From Antedon bifida (Eukaryota > Echinodermata > Crinoidea > Comatulida > Antedonidae), in contig OY727102.1 of assembly GCA_963402885.1 (NCBI GenBank), positions 9,238,001 through 9,302,000 on the forward strand: DNA of 64,000 nucleotides, read 5' to 3'. Below, piece by piece: positions 23,551-35,200 of the stretch. The translations under genes were made by a program, and so were the position numbers. Numbering within the stretch: the stretch's first letter is position 1; the number at the start of each line of letters is the position of its first letter. The notes beneath the pieces were generated by a model. It ran no database searches, was not told the origin of the DNA, and saw nothing but the letters and a program-made list of their open reading frames with translations.

Positions 23551-24699
23551 GTCCAGTAAAAGTATGGTTGCACCTAGAACAAATAAAGATAAATAAAGAT
23601 TTATCTTATCTTATCTTATCTAATTGCAACAGAATTTCTTTTTGTTTTGTCTGGTTGATATATATGGTCCAAATTAACACCATATCCAAAGTTTACCAAA
23701 ATCGGACATCGGGAAGTGGGTTCATTAGCATAAATTAAAAAGGCCGCCATTTACCATTTTGAAGCCTTGTATATTATCTCCTTAACGGTTTAACTTATAG
23801 ACCACCTACTGTAAGTGCATTACGAGTAGTTATAAATGTATAGGATATTTAAGAGCCATTGTCTGTAAAAATCAAAGATTTGGTGGCAGATGTAAAAAAA
23901 TGGATTTCGCTCAAATTTTTACCATGAATAGACATTTCAATAAAAAGCATATCTACAACATTCATTTTAATTTTTAGCCTCCGTTGTCATGACAACGGTC
24001 AATTATCCAAATTTTGATGTTTTTGCCATTTTTCACATATTTTCTATAGTGAAAAAGTACAAACTTGTATACTTATTTTAACCAAAAATACTTACAGTAT
24101 ACAGTTTTTGTTTATAGCAGTGTAAACAACATGTATTGAGTTCCATTTAATGTAGAAAAAAAAAATTTAAAAAATGGAGTTTGGTTGATACCATTATTTT
24201 AAAAAGGGGTGTTTAAAAAAAAATTTTTTTTTATAAAAGTATACCTCATAAACGTACCTATAACTTCCAAAGTGGTGTTTTTATATCAATGAACTTTTGT
24301 AATTTGATAGTCAATAGGTTTGTCAACAATAATCACGAAAAAAACACTGGGGTAAATTTCGTACATAGGTTTTGTGTTGCCAGGAAAATACGAAAAATAC
24401 AAAAAAATACAAACAAAATATCAACAAACAAAACACATGAAACACAATTTAAATATGGCTAATACAATAATAAAATGTATATGTGGCTTGTCATAATGCT
24501 ACTAAAGTCATACGAATAGTTTAGATAAAATAGGAGAATGTGTTGCCAGGTTTATTTCAATTAATTGCCAGAAAAACAGTAATATGCATTGAAATACTGT
24601 ATTTAGTTGATGGAAAATAACGTTAAACTTTGAAATAATTGCGTCAATGGTTTTTATAAATTTTTACATCTATTTTGTGTAAAGAGATACAGAAAGACC

Positions 24700-25580
24700 T
24701 CGCAAAAAATCTGACCTTGTAAAGGTCAAAGGTCATTTGAGGTCAAAAAGGGTCAGAATGCAAAACAGGACAGGTCCCCACTTTACTACAACTATTAATG
24801 TTTGATCAAAATTTACAAGATAGTTCATAAAAAATTCTCAACAATTTTCATTTTTTACCTATAGTGTTACCTTAGCAACCATTTCTATGTGTAACTAAGG
24901 AAAGTAATTTTTAAAAAAACGTAAAAAATGGCGTTTTTATGAATACAAAGAATTTATTGCATTTGTAATTTTTCTCAATTTTACTTCTACTGCATTCTAA
25001 TAATCTTAAAGTGATGACAAACTTGACCTTGTAAATTCATTCATTTTGAGGTCAAATGAGGTCAACATTTTACCATAGTAACTGTTTCTATGCGAAAATA
25101 TTTAAAAAATAAGGGGTTTTTCATAAATACAAAACATTTTTTCTACATAGTTTTACATTTCTACTTTTTGCCAAATTTACTTTCAATACTGAATCCTAAT
25201 AATCTCAGAAAGAAAGTCTTGACAAATCTGAATAAAGGTAAAAAATTGACCTTTAGTGTTATCTTAAACCTGTTTACGTAACTAAGGATAATTTTTTTTA
25301 AATAAAATATGGAGTTTTCATACAAAAAAAAAATTATATTTTACATATTGAGGTCAAATGACATTTTACCTATAGTGTACTGTAGCAACTGTTTCTATAC
25401 GTAACTAAGTACAATATTTTTAATATGGGGTTTCATGACTACAAACAATTGATTACATAGCTTTACTACTTTTTCCCAAATTTACTTACCTACTGAATCC
25501 CAGAAAATGTCTGACTTTGTGAAAGGGTCATTTGTTGGGTCAAATTATGTCAAAATGTATTATTTATGTTATCTTAGAAC
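24700..25580. repeat. Diverged repeats rich in AGGTCA words
   Basis: Loose repeats of about 250-330 bp share GACCTTGTAAA, GAGGTCAAATGAGGTCA, ACCTATAGTGTTA and GTTTCTATGCGTAACTAAGG. AGGTCA copies are arranged as direct repeats with 1 bp (24723-24735) and 4 bp (24730-24745 and 25049-25064) spacing. I read this as decayed tandem or transposon sequence. Confidence 0.5.
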
Positions 25581-25604
25581 CTGTTTCTATGCGTAACTAA
25601 GGAA

Positions 25605-26135
25605 AAGTGGCCTCTTACGGGCGGTGACCCCTTACGGGAGGTTCTGCCGATAAAGGGCCAAAATCACGTATTATGGCTATACACGATACACGAAAAGAGC
25701 CTCTCAATTTTCCAGCTAATTGTATTATTATTTATAATCAGGTGGTTTAGTATTTTTTAGCATTTTCAGACAAATTTTAAAAGCTTTTATCATATGAAAA
25801 ATGGTCGGTCAAAATCTGTGTAGTTTTCTCATCTCTTCACAGTAATGTTTTTAAAACCGCTTCGAAATAAAGCTAATATAAAAAGAAATACAATAAACAT
25901 GGACCTCTAATTCATAGGTCCATGCAATAAGTATCACATTTTCGGGTGGCCGCTTACGGGAGGTCATTTATCATACAAAAAATCTCATTTTTAGTATAAA
26001 AAGGTGCCCGCAGCTGCTTACGGGAGGTGGCCGCTTACGGTAGGTACCAAATGCACTAATTAGATAGGAAGAACAAACAGGCTTTTCAAATTGCGTCCGT
26101 TAAGGGAGGTGGCCGCTTACGGGAGGTGCCCGCTG
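25605..26135. repeat. 'GGCCGCTTACGGGAGGT' word cluster
   Basis: Variants of one word occur in clusters at both sides of an AT-rich middle: CCTCTTACGGGCGGTGACCC and CTTACGGGAGGTTC (25612-25645), then GGCCGCTTACGGGAGGTC (25948), GCTGCTTACGGGAGGTGG and CCGCTTACGGTAGGTACC (26012-26046), and GTTAAGGGAGGTGGCCGC (26099). It is another short-word repeat block resembling element ends. Confidence 0.6.
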
Positions 26136-27370
26136 TAAATAAAATATGGGGTTTTCATGAATAAAAATAATCACAGAAGAAAGTCCTTATGAATATGACC
26201 TTGTGAAACGGTAATTTGAAAATGTAAATAAGGCATGCCTGCTAATAATCTACAAATTTAAATTTGTATAAGATAAGTATGAAAAATCTAAAGAATATCT
26301 CAATTTTAGTTACCATAGTAACTGTTGCTATGCATAACTAAGGGAAATTAAATAATTATCAGATAATTATTAATTAATAAATAATACTGAATCCAAAACC
26401 ATCACAGTAAAAAAAAATATAGAATTTAAAACCAATATTTAATATAAAGTGTGATATTTTACATGCTGACCTTAAATGAAATGAAATTTCACATCAGGGC
26501 TTCAATATTTGTTATGTAGCATTAACATATACGAGTATATCATTGACTTTTGATTGGTTCAACTTTTGGGAGGGGAAAGTGGTGGATCCAGGAGTTTGAA
26601 ATAGTAAGGGGGTTGGAGGCGAGGGTCTAAAAACTTAACTTTTTGTCCTATCTTTTGCATTGCAATTTTTAACTTGGGGTGGGTGGGGGCTTTGAGAAAG
26701 GGGGAGGGGGTGGGATGGAGAAGTTTGAATCCGTCTATTGGTTGGGCGATGGTAGCGGCAGTGTGGGTGGTGCTTGAATGCATGCATTTGACACTCTATA
26801 GTGGATGATCGACCAAAGTGTTGCAGTTTATCTTTTGTGGTTATTGTCGGGGTAGGGAGGGGGGGGGGGGGATAGTCGAAAGTGGTGGTGGATGGGCATG
26901 TGGGATCTGCTTAGGATAGCAAATAAAAGAAGTAAAAAAATGAAAGAGGAGCTTCAAAATAAGAGAGGAGTAATCTGTTGCAAAGATTAAAATTCACAAC
27001 GATCTGATAATTTATTCAAATTTCAAGAGGATATAACCTATAAAATGACATTAAAACTGGGAATTACATTATTTTTTTCTTACAACACAACTAGAACTAT
27101 ATAAAACATTAAACATTTTTCTGACCAAAGAGTTTCAAATCAAATAATCAAAGAAAATAAAATGTTTTTACTAATATACCATGTTTTTTTTTTTATAAAA
27201 ATGCCTATGTTTCTCGCAACACTGCTTGTAGATTTTTAAATTACCCCAGTATTTTATTTTAGAAATCAATTATTAAACCTTAGAACAACCTATTTCTAAT
27301 AAATCAGCTAAAAAAATACACCACTTTGGGCGTTATGGTGAAGTAAAGTTTAGTTGCATTTAACAATTTA
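26136..27370. other. Intergenic, no gene recognised
   Basis: AT-rich sequence with a purine/G-rich stretch at 26560-26900 that includes a run of 13 G at 26859-26871. Small open frames here are low-complexity and match nothing I recognise. Confidence 0.5.
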
Positions 27371-27904
27371 AAAAAAGTGAAAAACACCCCTTTTTAAATA
27401 AATGGTATCTCCCAAAGTATAAAATCAAAAATATAAAAAAAATTATGAAACAGGTACACAATGCATTGTTATTATGCATACACTAATTATTTTTTATAAT
27501 TAAATGAGCAAAACAAAAATATCGTTCATCAAAGTAGTACCAATATCCATTTTAAAAAACCTTAAAAAAGGACAAAATTTGTCAAAAACACAAATTTGGC
27601 CGTTGCCATGAAAATATATGTGTGAAATAAAAAATACTTCATATTTGATTTCTCTTAACACATATATAGCCATGTGCAAAATTTGAAAGAAATCCATTTT
27701 TTTGAGTCTGCCACTATTTTTGATATTTCTTTGATTCTTACAGACAATGGCTCTTAATTATCATACGTACCTATGACGTCATAAAGTAGTTGTGACGTCA
27801 TATATTATGCTCCATCTGCATTCAAAGTTTCGATTCCATTTCCTGACATTTTTTTGCCAAGGAAGTTAAATGACTGCTTGTTTAAATTTAAATACTGTAA
27901 TCAT

Positions 27905-28260
27905 ACGAAATCATAAAGTTACTGCGAACATGATTTTAAACAACAAAATGTATTACTATAGAGAATCGCTGTACAAACTAAACGCGCACACGTAGAGCGT
28001 GCATGGAGCGCACAACCAGAGCCGTTCCGAAATTGCTATTTTTGTTGTTTTAAATCAAGTTCGCAGTAACTTTTATAATTTTTTTATTATTTTAACAAAA
28101 ACCTTTAATCAAATTGATTGTTTTGATATTAAATTCGATAATTAAAGCCTTTTGAACGTTAAACATTTTCAACGCTACATAGGAATAGTTGGACACAAAA
28201 CACGGCATTCAACGTCGTAACTCTTTATATATATGGCTCTGACTTTTCAGTCTGGAGTAC
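27905..28260. repeat. Short foldback copy directly upstream of DIS3L2
   Basis: ATCATAAAGTTACTGCGAAC (27910-27929) and TTAAACAACAAAAT are inverted at about 28037-28077 (TGTTGTTTTAAATCAAGTTC, GCAGTAACTTTTATAAT). The same sequence family makes the arms at 3190-4495, and CAAATTGATTGTTTTGATAT continues the similarity to about 28200. The promoter-proximal DNA of DIS3L2 is therefore element-derived. Confidence 0.65.
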
Positions 28261-28352
28261 CCCCTCTAACCTTCGGCTTACAGCTCACTGGTCAACACTA
28301 ACCGATGATGGCAGTGTTACCGGAAAGAGAAAAATACGTTATTTTTCTGTTC
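28236..28352 (+). promoter_or_regulatory. Leader module shared with the sorting-nexin gene
   Basis: The words CTTTTCAGTCTGGAGTACCC, CCTCTAACCTTCGGCTTACA, GATGGCAGTGTTAC and AAAAATACGTTATTTTTCTG reappear in the same order at 31846-32030 just before the SNX gene (CTTTTCAATCTGGAGTACGC, CCTCTAGCCTTCGGTTTA, GGTGGCAGTGTGTTAC, AAAAATACGTTAATTTTCAC). It spans the first ATGs of DIS3L2. Whether it is a promoter/5' UTR module or a dispersed repeat is undecided. Confidence 0.45.
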
Positions 28353-30854
28353 TATAGTTCTTTCTTTGCGATCAGCGCAACAACCGACGACAGTGTTACG
28401 ATGTCTCCAAATAAACCAAAGAAAAATTCACAAAAAAAAAGATTTGAAGCCAATCAAGATGGTACAATACCAAAAAGAGTAGATAAAAGGAAAGGAACCC
28501 CAAAAAGAAATCATGACTTTAAGCATTTCGAACAATACCTCACGTTAGAAGATGTTAATGATGGACTGAAAAGAAACACTCTCTTGAAAGGGTTGTTGAG
28601 GATTAACCAACGAAGTTATGAGGATGCCTTCATTGACTCACCAGATGGTTATGGAGACATTCATATTCAAGGCATGCACAATCGAAATAGAGCTTTAAAT
28701 GGTGACGAAGTAGTGGTTCAACTGCTTCCCAAGGAACTTTGGAAGGTTGATATTGAAGCTTATAAAAAGGAAGCTTCAAAGGATGAAAACACGTTGTCTA
28801 AAACGTTTCACGATGGCCTAAAAATTGGCAATGATAAGGTTATTGATTCGAAGGATGATGCAGGACAACCTGTAAAAAGATTGGAAGGTGCCCCATGTGA
28901 GCCTGCAATTCCAGATAAGTTTTATGAAAAGTTTGGGAAGGTGGTTTATATTTCTGAATTGAATCACAGTAGAGCTGCTGGTGGACATCTCAAGCCCCCT
29001 TCTAAGAATGGATTGGATGCTCTTTTTAGTCCCAAGGATTCCCGTATTCCTCGTATGTATATCCCTGTTTCTGAGTGTCCAGATGGATTCATAAATCGTC
29101 CTGATGATTTTTCCAAATTTTTATATATAGCAAGAGTTACTAGCTGGGATTGTAACATGGCAATGCCTAAGGGATGTTTGCAGAGAAGTCTTGGTGAAGC
29201 AGGAGAAATTGAACCAGAAACCGAGGCAATCTTAATCGAACACGGAGTAGACTTTTCTGAATTTTCAGAAGAGGTTTTAGATTGTCTTCCACGAGATGAT
29301 AACTGGTGTATACCAGAAGATGAAATAGCAAATCGGAAAGATTTAAGAAACGAGTGTATTTTTACAATTGATCCTGAAACTGCTCGAGACCTTGATGATG
29401 CATTGTCTTGTAAACTAACAAGCAATGGCAACTATGAAGTTGGAGTTCATATTGCTGATGTGAGCTACTTTATTCCAGAAAACAGTGCCCTTGATAAAAC
29501 AGCTACTGAACGAGCTACTAGTGTTTACCTTGTTCAAAAGGTTATCCCAATGCTTCCTAGATTATTATGTGAGAAACTTTGCAGTTTAAACCCATACCAG
29601 GATCGCCTAGCATTTTCCTTTATATGGATACTCACACCAGATGGTGAAATTGAAAGTGAATGGTGTGGTCGGACACTTATTCGTTCATGCGTGAAATTAA
29701 GCTATAGTCATGCTCAGGATATTATCCAGAATCCAAATAAAATATTTGCAGAGAATGAACTTCCAGCTATTTTAAACAGTTACAAGGCTGAAGACATTAA
29801 AAGATGTGTTACAAATTTAAATAAGATTGCTACAAATCTTCGAAGAAAGCGTTTTGATGGAGGTGCTTTACGATTAGATCAGCCAAAACTATCATTCACT
29901 TTAGACAAAGAAACTGGTATGCCATCTGGTTATAGTGTTTATCAGCTGAGAGACAGCAACAGACTTGTTGAGGAGTTCATGTTACTAGCTAATATGGCAG
30001 CTGCAGTTAGGGTCTACAAACATTATCCAAAACGAGCGATGCTTAGGCGACACACTGAACCAAAAGAGAAAATGCTTGATCAGCTGGTGGCCACCTGTGC
30101 TGAGATGGGTCTAAACATTGATGGAACATCTGCAGGATCTTTACAGACATCTTTACAAAGATATGTTGGCGAGGATAAATTTAGCAAATCCCGGTCACAA
30201 ATCCTAGTTAACCTTTGTTCTAAACCTATGCAGCTTGCAAAATACTTCTGCACTGGTCTGTATGAGGATGAGTATACATACCGACATTATGCGTTAAATG
30301 TGCCTTTTTACACACATTTCACATCGCCCATCAGACGCTATGCAGATATTGTTGTTCATCGTTTATTAGCAGCATCTGTTAACGCAACTTCAGACCCAAC
30401 AACAGACCCGTTAATAATTGAAAAGCAGGCCAAACATTGCAATGAACGAAAGAATGCTTCAAAAAAAGTTCAAGAGATGAGTGCGGAAATATTCCTGGCA
30501 GTTTATGTAAAGAGTTGCGCACCATTGGAAGAAGATGGGATGGTAATGGCAGTTCTTGATAGATCAGTGGATGTCCTTATTCCATGTTTAGGTATTGTAA
30601 AAAGAGCCTACTGCAATGCACCTGAAGTTTCAGATAAATTGGGTTACAAATATTTTAAGATTGGTAATCGACCTCAATTGGATTTGGTATGGGCTGAAGA
30701 CACTAACACAAAATTGCCTGTAATGAGGCAAGTACTCACAATATTCTCAGCTGTTAAGGTTATCTTGGTAGCAAGTGACAAAGATTTGAAAATTAATATA
30801 GTTTTGAAAAGACCATTGAATGGGGAAGATGAACCCGATAGTCAAAGCACTTAG
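28305..30854 (+). CDS. DIS3L2: DIS3L2-like 3'-5' exoribonuclease, single exon
   Basis: DIS3L2 degrades uridylated cytoplasmic RNAs 3' to 5', independently of the exosome. The frame encodes 849 aa (human 885). There is no N-terminal PIN domain, as expected for DIS3L2 rather than DIS3 or DIS3L1. Cold-shock-like regions (about 70-330) lead into an RNB domain whose FTIDPETARDLDDALS motif (353-368) holds the catalytic aspartates D356, D362, D364 and D365. HYALNVPFYTHFTSPIRRYA (from H661) is the second RNB signature; an S1 domain ends the protein. Start: M1-M32 overlaps the repeat-shared leader and is hydrophobic (YVIFLFYSSFFA), unlike a cytoplasmic nuclease, so M33 (28401, MSPNKPKK) may be the real start; the second ATG (28308) has A at -3 and G at +4. 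Poly(A) signal AATAAA at 31150-31155. The lack of introns is unusual; vertebrate DIS3L2 has many. Confidence 0.92.
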   Translation: MMAVLPEREKYVIFLFYSSFFAISATTDDSVTMSPNKPKKNSQKKRFEANQDGTIPKRVDKRKGTPKRNHDFKHFEQYLTLEDVNDGLKRNTLLKGLLRINQRSYEDAFIDSPDGYGDIHIQGMHNRNRALNGDEVVVQLLPKELWKVDIEAYKKEASKDENTLSKTFHDGLKIGNDKVIDSKDDAGQPVKRLEGAPCEPAIPDKFYEKFGKVVYISELNHSRAAGGHLKPPSKNGLDALFSPKDSRIPRMYIPVSECPDGFINRPDDFSKFLYIARVTSWDCNMAMPKGCLQRSLGEAGEIEPETEAILIEHGVDFSEFSEEVLDCLPRDDNWCIPEDEIANRKDLRNECIFTIDPETARDLDDALSCKLTSNGNYEVGVHIADVSYFIPENSALDKTATERATSVYLVQKVIPMLPRLLCEKLCSLNPYQDRLAFSFIWILTPDGEIESEWCGRTLIRSCVKLSYSHAQDIIQNPNKIFAENELPAILNSYKAEDIKRCVTNLNKIATNLRRKRFDGGALRLDQPKLSFTLDKETGMPSGYSVYQLRDSNRLVEEFMLLANMAAAVRVYKHYPKRAMLRRHTEPKEKMLDQLVATCAEMGLNIDGTSAGSLQTSLQRYVGEDKFSKSRSQILVNLCSKPMQLAKYFCTGLYEDEYTYRHYALNVPFYTHFTSPIRRYADIVVHRLLAASVNATSDPTTDPLIIEKQAKHCNERKNASKKVQEMSAEIFLAVYVKSCAPLEEDGMVMAVLDRSVDVLIPCLGIVKRAYCNAPEVSDKLGYKYFKIGNRPQLDLVWAEDTNTKLPVMRQVLTIFSAVKVILVASDKDLKINIVLKRPLNGEDEPDSQST

Positions 30855-31845
30855 CTATTATACCACCATATATCATTTTTTTTCAAGAGATCTTTATGTA
30901 TGCTAATTGTCTAAAGTTTAAATTGAGATAAATTGTATGGTAATAACAGAAATAATTATATACAGTCGTTTAGTTAGGCAACACCAACAAAAACAAAGAG
31001 AGAGAAAAAGTAAATTAATTTTAATTTTTTTGTTATTAATGAAATCTGGTTGAAATAACTCTTTTAATTTTAAATTCTATGTCAATATTTTACACTACTT
31101 TTAAAAATGTGTTCTTCATGTAATTACTTTCTATGCATGATATATGCAAAATAAAGTTTTAATACTTTATAGTATAGGCCTATATTTTAAACACAAATTG
31201 TCAAATTCAAAAACCTTTTAATTAAAAATGTTGCGATGTTTCTTCCAGGCCTTTATACTATATAAATATTTTAAATAAATTGTATCTTATCGTACAAAAG
31301 ATGTTCATTATTGGAATTTTATGATGAATACGTTTTATGTTTGTTTATGCCTATTTATTGAAATTAATTTTATTATACTGTAGTGTATATTGTACTGTAT
31401 TTAATATGATCAGTGATATAGCTGAAGGCTGGATGGCAAACTATAATCTTATCGCAGTTCAAAAAGTCATTCTCCAACAAGATGGTGGCTGCAATCGACC
31501 AATCAGATATGCCCTACACAATAGGCACTACTATACGCCTGTGTTGAGCCTATCTGCATGAGAACGATAGGCAACGCAGCATGATAAGCATATAAACGTG
31601 AACGCATTCTATACGTATACAAAAAGTGCTAGATTGCCAAGAAATTATTCATTCCATTGCGACTAAAAACAATATATTTCATTTTATAAAAACTTCACTG
31701 TGCTTTGACAAGAATATGTGTTGTAATTTAATGTGGTCTTAATGTATTATATTGTATTAGATTATTATTTTTTATAATAAATAATGTTTTTGAACACATT
31801 TACGGCCGCCATCTTGTTGGTTCCCTCGACTCCTTTGGAATCACT
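30855..31845. other. DIS3L2 3' region and intergenic space
   Basis: The segment holds the 3' UTR to about 31175, then AT-rich intergenic DNA. A short frame at 31337-31561 shows no family resemblance. No genomic A-tract follows the poly(A) signal, and no direct repeats flanking the gene were noticed. Confidence 0.5.
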
Positions 31846-32208
31846 TTTCAATCTGGAGTACGCCCTCTAGCCTTCGGTTTATTACATCTCTCTGAATAAT
31901 GATAAATGATACTCTATATTGTCGATGGTGGCAGTGTGTTACATGCGTCTAAGATTTATTCACAACATTGAACATTGCCATGTCTTTCCGGAAATAGTGA
32001 AAAATACGTTAATTTTCACTGTTTCTGAAAATAAATTTGGAATAGCTTTTGTAAATAATAAAATATAAATACATTTTAAATTCCAACGTTTTAATTGCAA
32101 TCATTAAAAAATAAAACGGAACTTTTTGTCTGTTGTGAGTTTATTTGTGTAACACTTCTGCTTTTCTGCGCTTGCTGCTGGCCTTGCCTTCTCACATGAC
32201 CCAAAAAC
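31846..32208 (+). promoter_or_regulatory. SNX upstream and leader region
   Basis: It begins with the module shared with DIS3L2 (31846-32030) and ends at the SNX start codon, whose context AAAACATGG (A at -3, G at +4) is favourable. No TATA box is assigned. Confidence 0.4.
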
Positions 32209-35200
32209 ATGGCTGACGATCGTGAACCACCTCCGCTGTTCGAAGATGAAGGACAACTTTTCAAAGACGGTGATAAACAAGAAGAGGAAGATATTTTCAA
32301 AGATGCATCGGAAGAGGTATCGCCGATTAAATATATTAAGCAATTTAGCTAGTTTAGCCAACTATTTGGTATGTCTACAATCACTCACACACTGGACACT
32401 GACCTGCCCGGGATCGAACGAAGAGGAGCGGGTGTGACCGTGAATTGAGTGTGGTTAGTGTGTGGTGGGTGGGCGTAGGCCTAGCAGCCTAGGCCTTCAG
32501 AATTCGATCCAACTCGGCCCTAAACCGTCAAGTCAAGTCGGACCCACGTCAACTCGGCCAAAAACTTAGATAGACTAATAATCAGTCAACTGATTATATA
32601 AAAAATAAAATAATTTTTAAACATATTAAACATTTTATTTTACTGTATTAATATATTAATAATATCTATCTAGGATCTAAGCATTTTTCGATTTATTCTG
32701 TGAACATCAAACTACAGGGGCGGATTGCAATAATGGTGGGTTAGGATTCTGGCACCGGAACTCAACTGCCCGGCGTTAGGGAATCTGACACGCTATTGCG
32801 CATGCCCAGAGTGAAGAGTAATCGGCGCCTCTACTCTACATACAGACTAACAGCAATGGATCATGACATATAGCTCCTCCACGGCGTAAAATAGGGGGTA
32901 TATTCAGAGCGTCAGGTTGGATGAAAACAACCATCTGCTCGCAGAAGTCGGTGATCGAAAGCGAGGGAACTGTGCCGAATTGCAGTGAAAGCCACGTGCT
33001 CGGCTAAGTTGGAGTTCATTGAAAGTTCAACTCTCGACGATACCTGAAGAAGTTTATTATTTTATCTATCACTTACAATGTTGATAATAAATATTAAACT
33101 GTGTAACTATTTAAGTATTCAATGTAAATAAATTATTAGGCCTATTAAATGTATATTCTGTAATAATTTAAAAAAAAATGGTACTTGCCTGTGTTAAAAA
33201 CATCGGCCGCCGAATCCAACTCCTCCCGGTGCCTATTTGGCACAGACAATTAAAATTACGTATTTATTATAATTTAATAATATACTGTATTTTCAATACA
33301 ACTGTACATTTGAACAATAATTACAGTTATTCTGCAAATTATTTATTACAAACAAAATACATAAGATGAATGTAATTAAACATAGGCCTAATCTACTATC
33401 TAGGCTGTAGGCCACATAATTAATACTAAGTAGTAGATTCAGATTTTATTACCACCGTAAAATAAAACAAAAACATACTAGCCCTATTTGGTGTATTGTA
33501 CAACTTCAAATAAGTTGAAAGCCGAGAGTTCAACGCTTCCTATTTCGCGATCAATTGATGCCGCGAGAGACCGCGTGCTAATTGACAGACCTGGAAACTC
33601 TATACGCAACGACTTGTGATACGCCCGACTCTGCATATATATAATATATATATATATAATTAATATATATAATAGAAACACTGTCTTTTGGCCCTTCGAG
33701 ATAACGTTCCATACCACCGAATTCCGATGCACACATTTTCTAAACAAACACTACACTGGTCTCCTGTAAAACATCGTGGATTTTCGGTGATTTTAAGAGG
33801 TTGCCCGTCGGGACATGACATGTTAAGTTTTAATTGCCCGACGTATTTTTTGGGTTGCCGCGGGACGTCGGGCAAGCGATTCTGCGAGCCCTGTATAATA
33901 TAACAATAATGTGAAGTATTATTAATTGGCGAGTCTATTATAGGTCTATACTGCTCTACAGGCTAGTTAGTACATTTGCCGGCCACACATGCATAAATAA
34001 ATAAGTGGAATTTGATCATGAATGAAAGGTTAGGCCTACACTCATTAGGCCTACTAGGGGCTGTATTATATGCCCACTACTACTACTACTAGATAGAGAG
34101 GAGCCTAGGCTAGAGTAAAGTAGTAGCAACATAAAAATCTACTAATTAGGCCTATATATAATTATTATTCAGCCGTCAGTAGTATAAAAAATGTCTTTCG
34201 ATTTTGTTCAAATATTTCGTTTACACACACCTCCTTAAGTTGAAATCCACATGTGCAATGTACGGTTGCAGGGTCTCATAAATATTGTTTGTTTTGTTTG
34301 TTTATTTTCCACACACAAAATATATAACATAGTATTGTTAATACTAATAAACATCATTTAGGTAAAAGAAAAAACAGACAAACTAGTTAAATGTCTTATA
34401 TAAACCAAGTCAAGTATAGTGTATGTGGATGGAGACCAAAATAAGTTTGTAAACAAACTTTAAGGCATGGTCACCATTTAAAAAAAATCAGAGTCACAAA
34501 GAACAATATGTGATAAAAATGATAATAATAATAAGCACCAAATAAAAAAAATAGAGAAATGCAAAGTCTGGTTTATGCAATATAGATATAAATAAGTTGC
34601 AAGTAGATAATAAATTATCATCCAGGTAATTGACTGTACATGATAAAATTAGAAAAAAAAGAAGAAAGAAGTAGAGAATAATACGAAGAAGAAGAAGAAC
34701 GGGAGACTTACATTGAAACCAGAGAGTTTTTAAGATTTGATTTAAAAATTTTAACATTTGGTAGAGATTTAAGTGATGTATCTAAGGAATTCCATAAATT
34801 AGGGCCATTAAAAAAAATAGATTTTTTCCTAAGAAAAGATATATATTTTTCAGATGAAACATTACTTATTGCAAATCTAGTTCTGTGATCATGAATCTCA
34901 GATGGTTGCTTAGGAAATATGTGCAGGTAATATGTTATTCTTAAAACGGTACATAAAAGTAAAAGTTTGTAATTTATTTATGTCAAAGACGTTAAGAACA
35001 TTAAATTTATAAAATAATGGTTTTGTGTGGGCTATACTGCACAGATCCTGAGAGCACGTTTTTGAAGTTTAAATATATTATCAATATGTGTTGTTTCAGG
35101 ACCTGTCCAGGGAACACAAGTATACAAATTTGTCAATTGTAGTAGCCCATGCGATATTACAATAATTAATATAAGGTAAGACTAAAGTATTATATAACGA

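Larger units (their letters stand above)
23770..27770. repeat. Inverted arms enclosing ~3 kb between HYKK and DIS3L2
   Basis: The left arm is about 23770-24230 (AAGAGCCATTGTCTGTAAAA, GGTGGCAGATG, AAAAAATGGATTTCGCTCAA, AAAAAGGGGTGTTT). It is present inverted at about 27375-27765 (AAACACCCCTTTTT, GAAAGAAATCCATTTTTTTG, GTCTGCCACT, TTACAGACAATGGCTCTT). The arms are diverged and the interior holds two other repeat blocks. It is likely an old foldback element. Confidence 0.6.

Noticed and set aside
26859-26871. G-run as a regulatory quadruplex
   Set aside because: A single homopolymer run is not evidence of a functional structure; sequencing or assembly error is also possible.
28964-29431. 155-residue minus-strand frame opposite DIS3L2
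   Set aside because: It is a shadow of the conserved RNB-coding strand.
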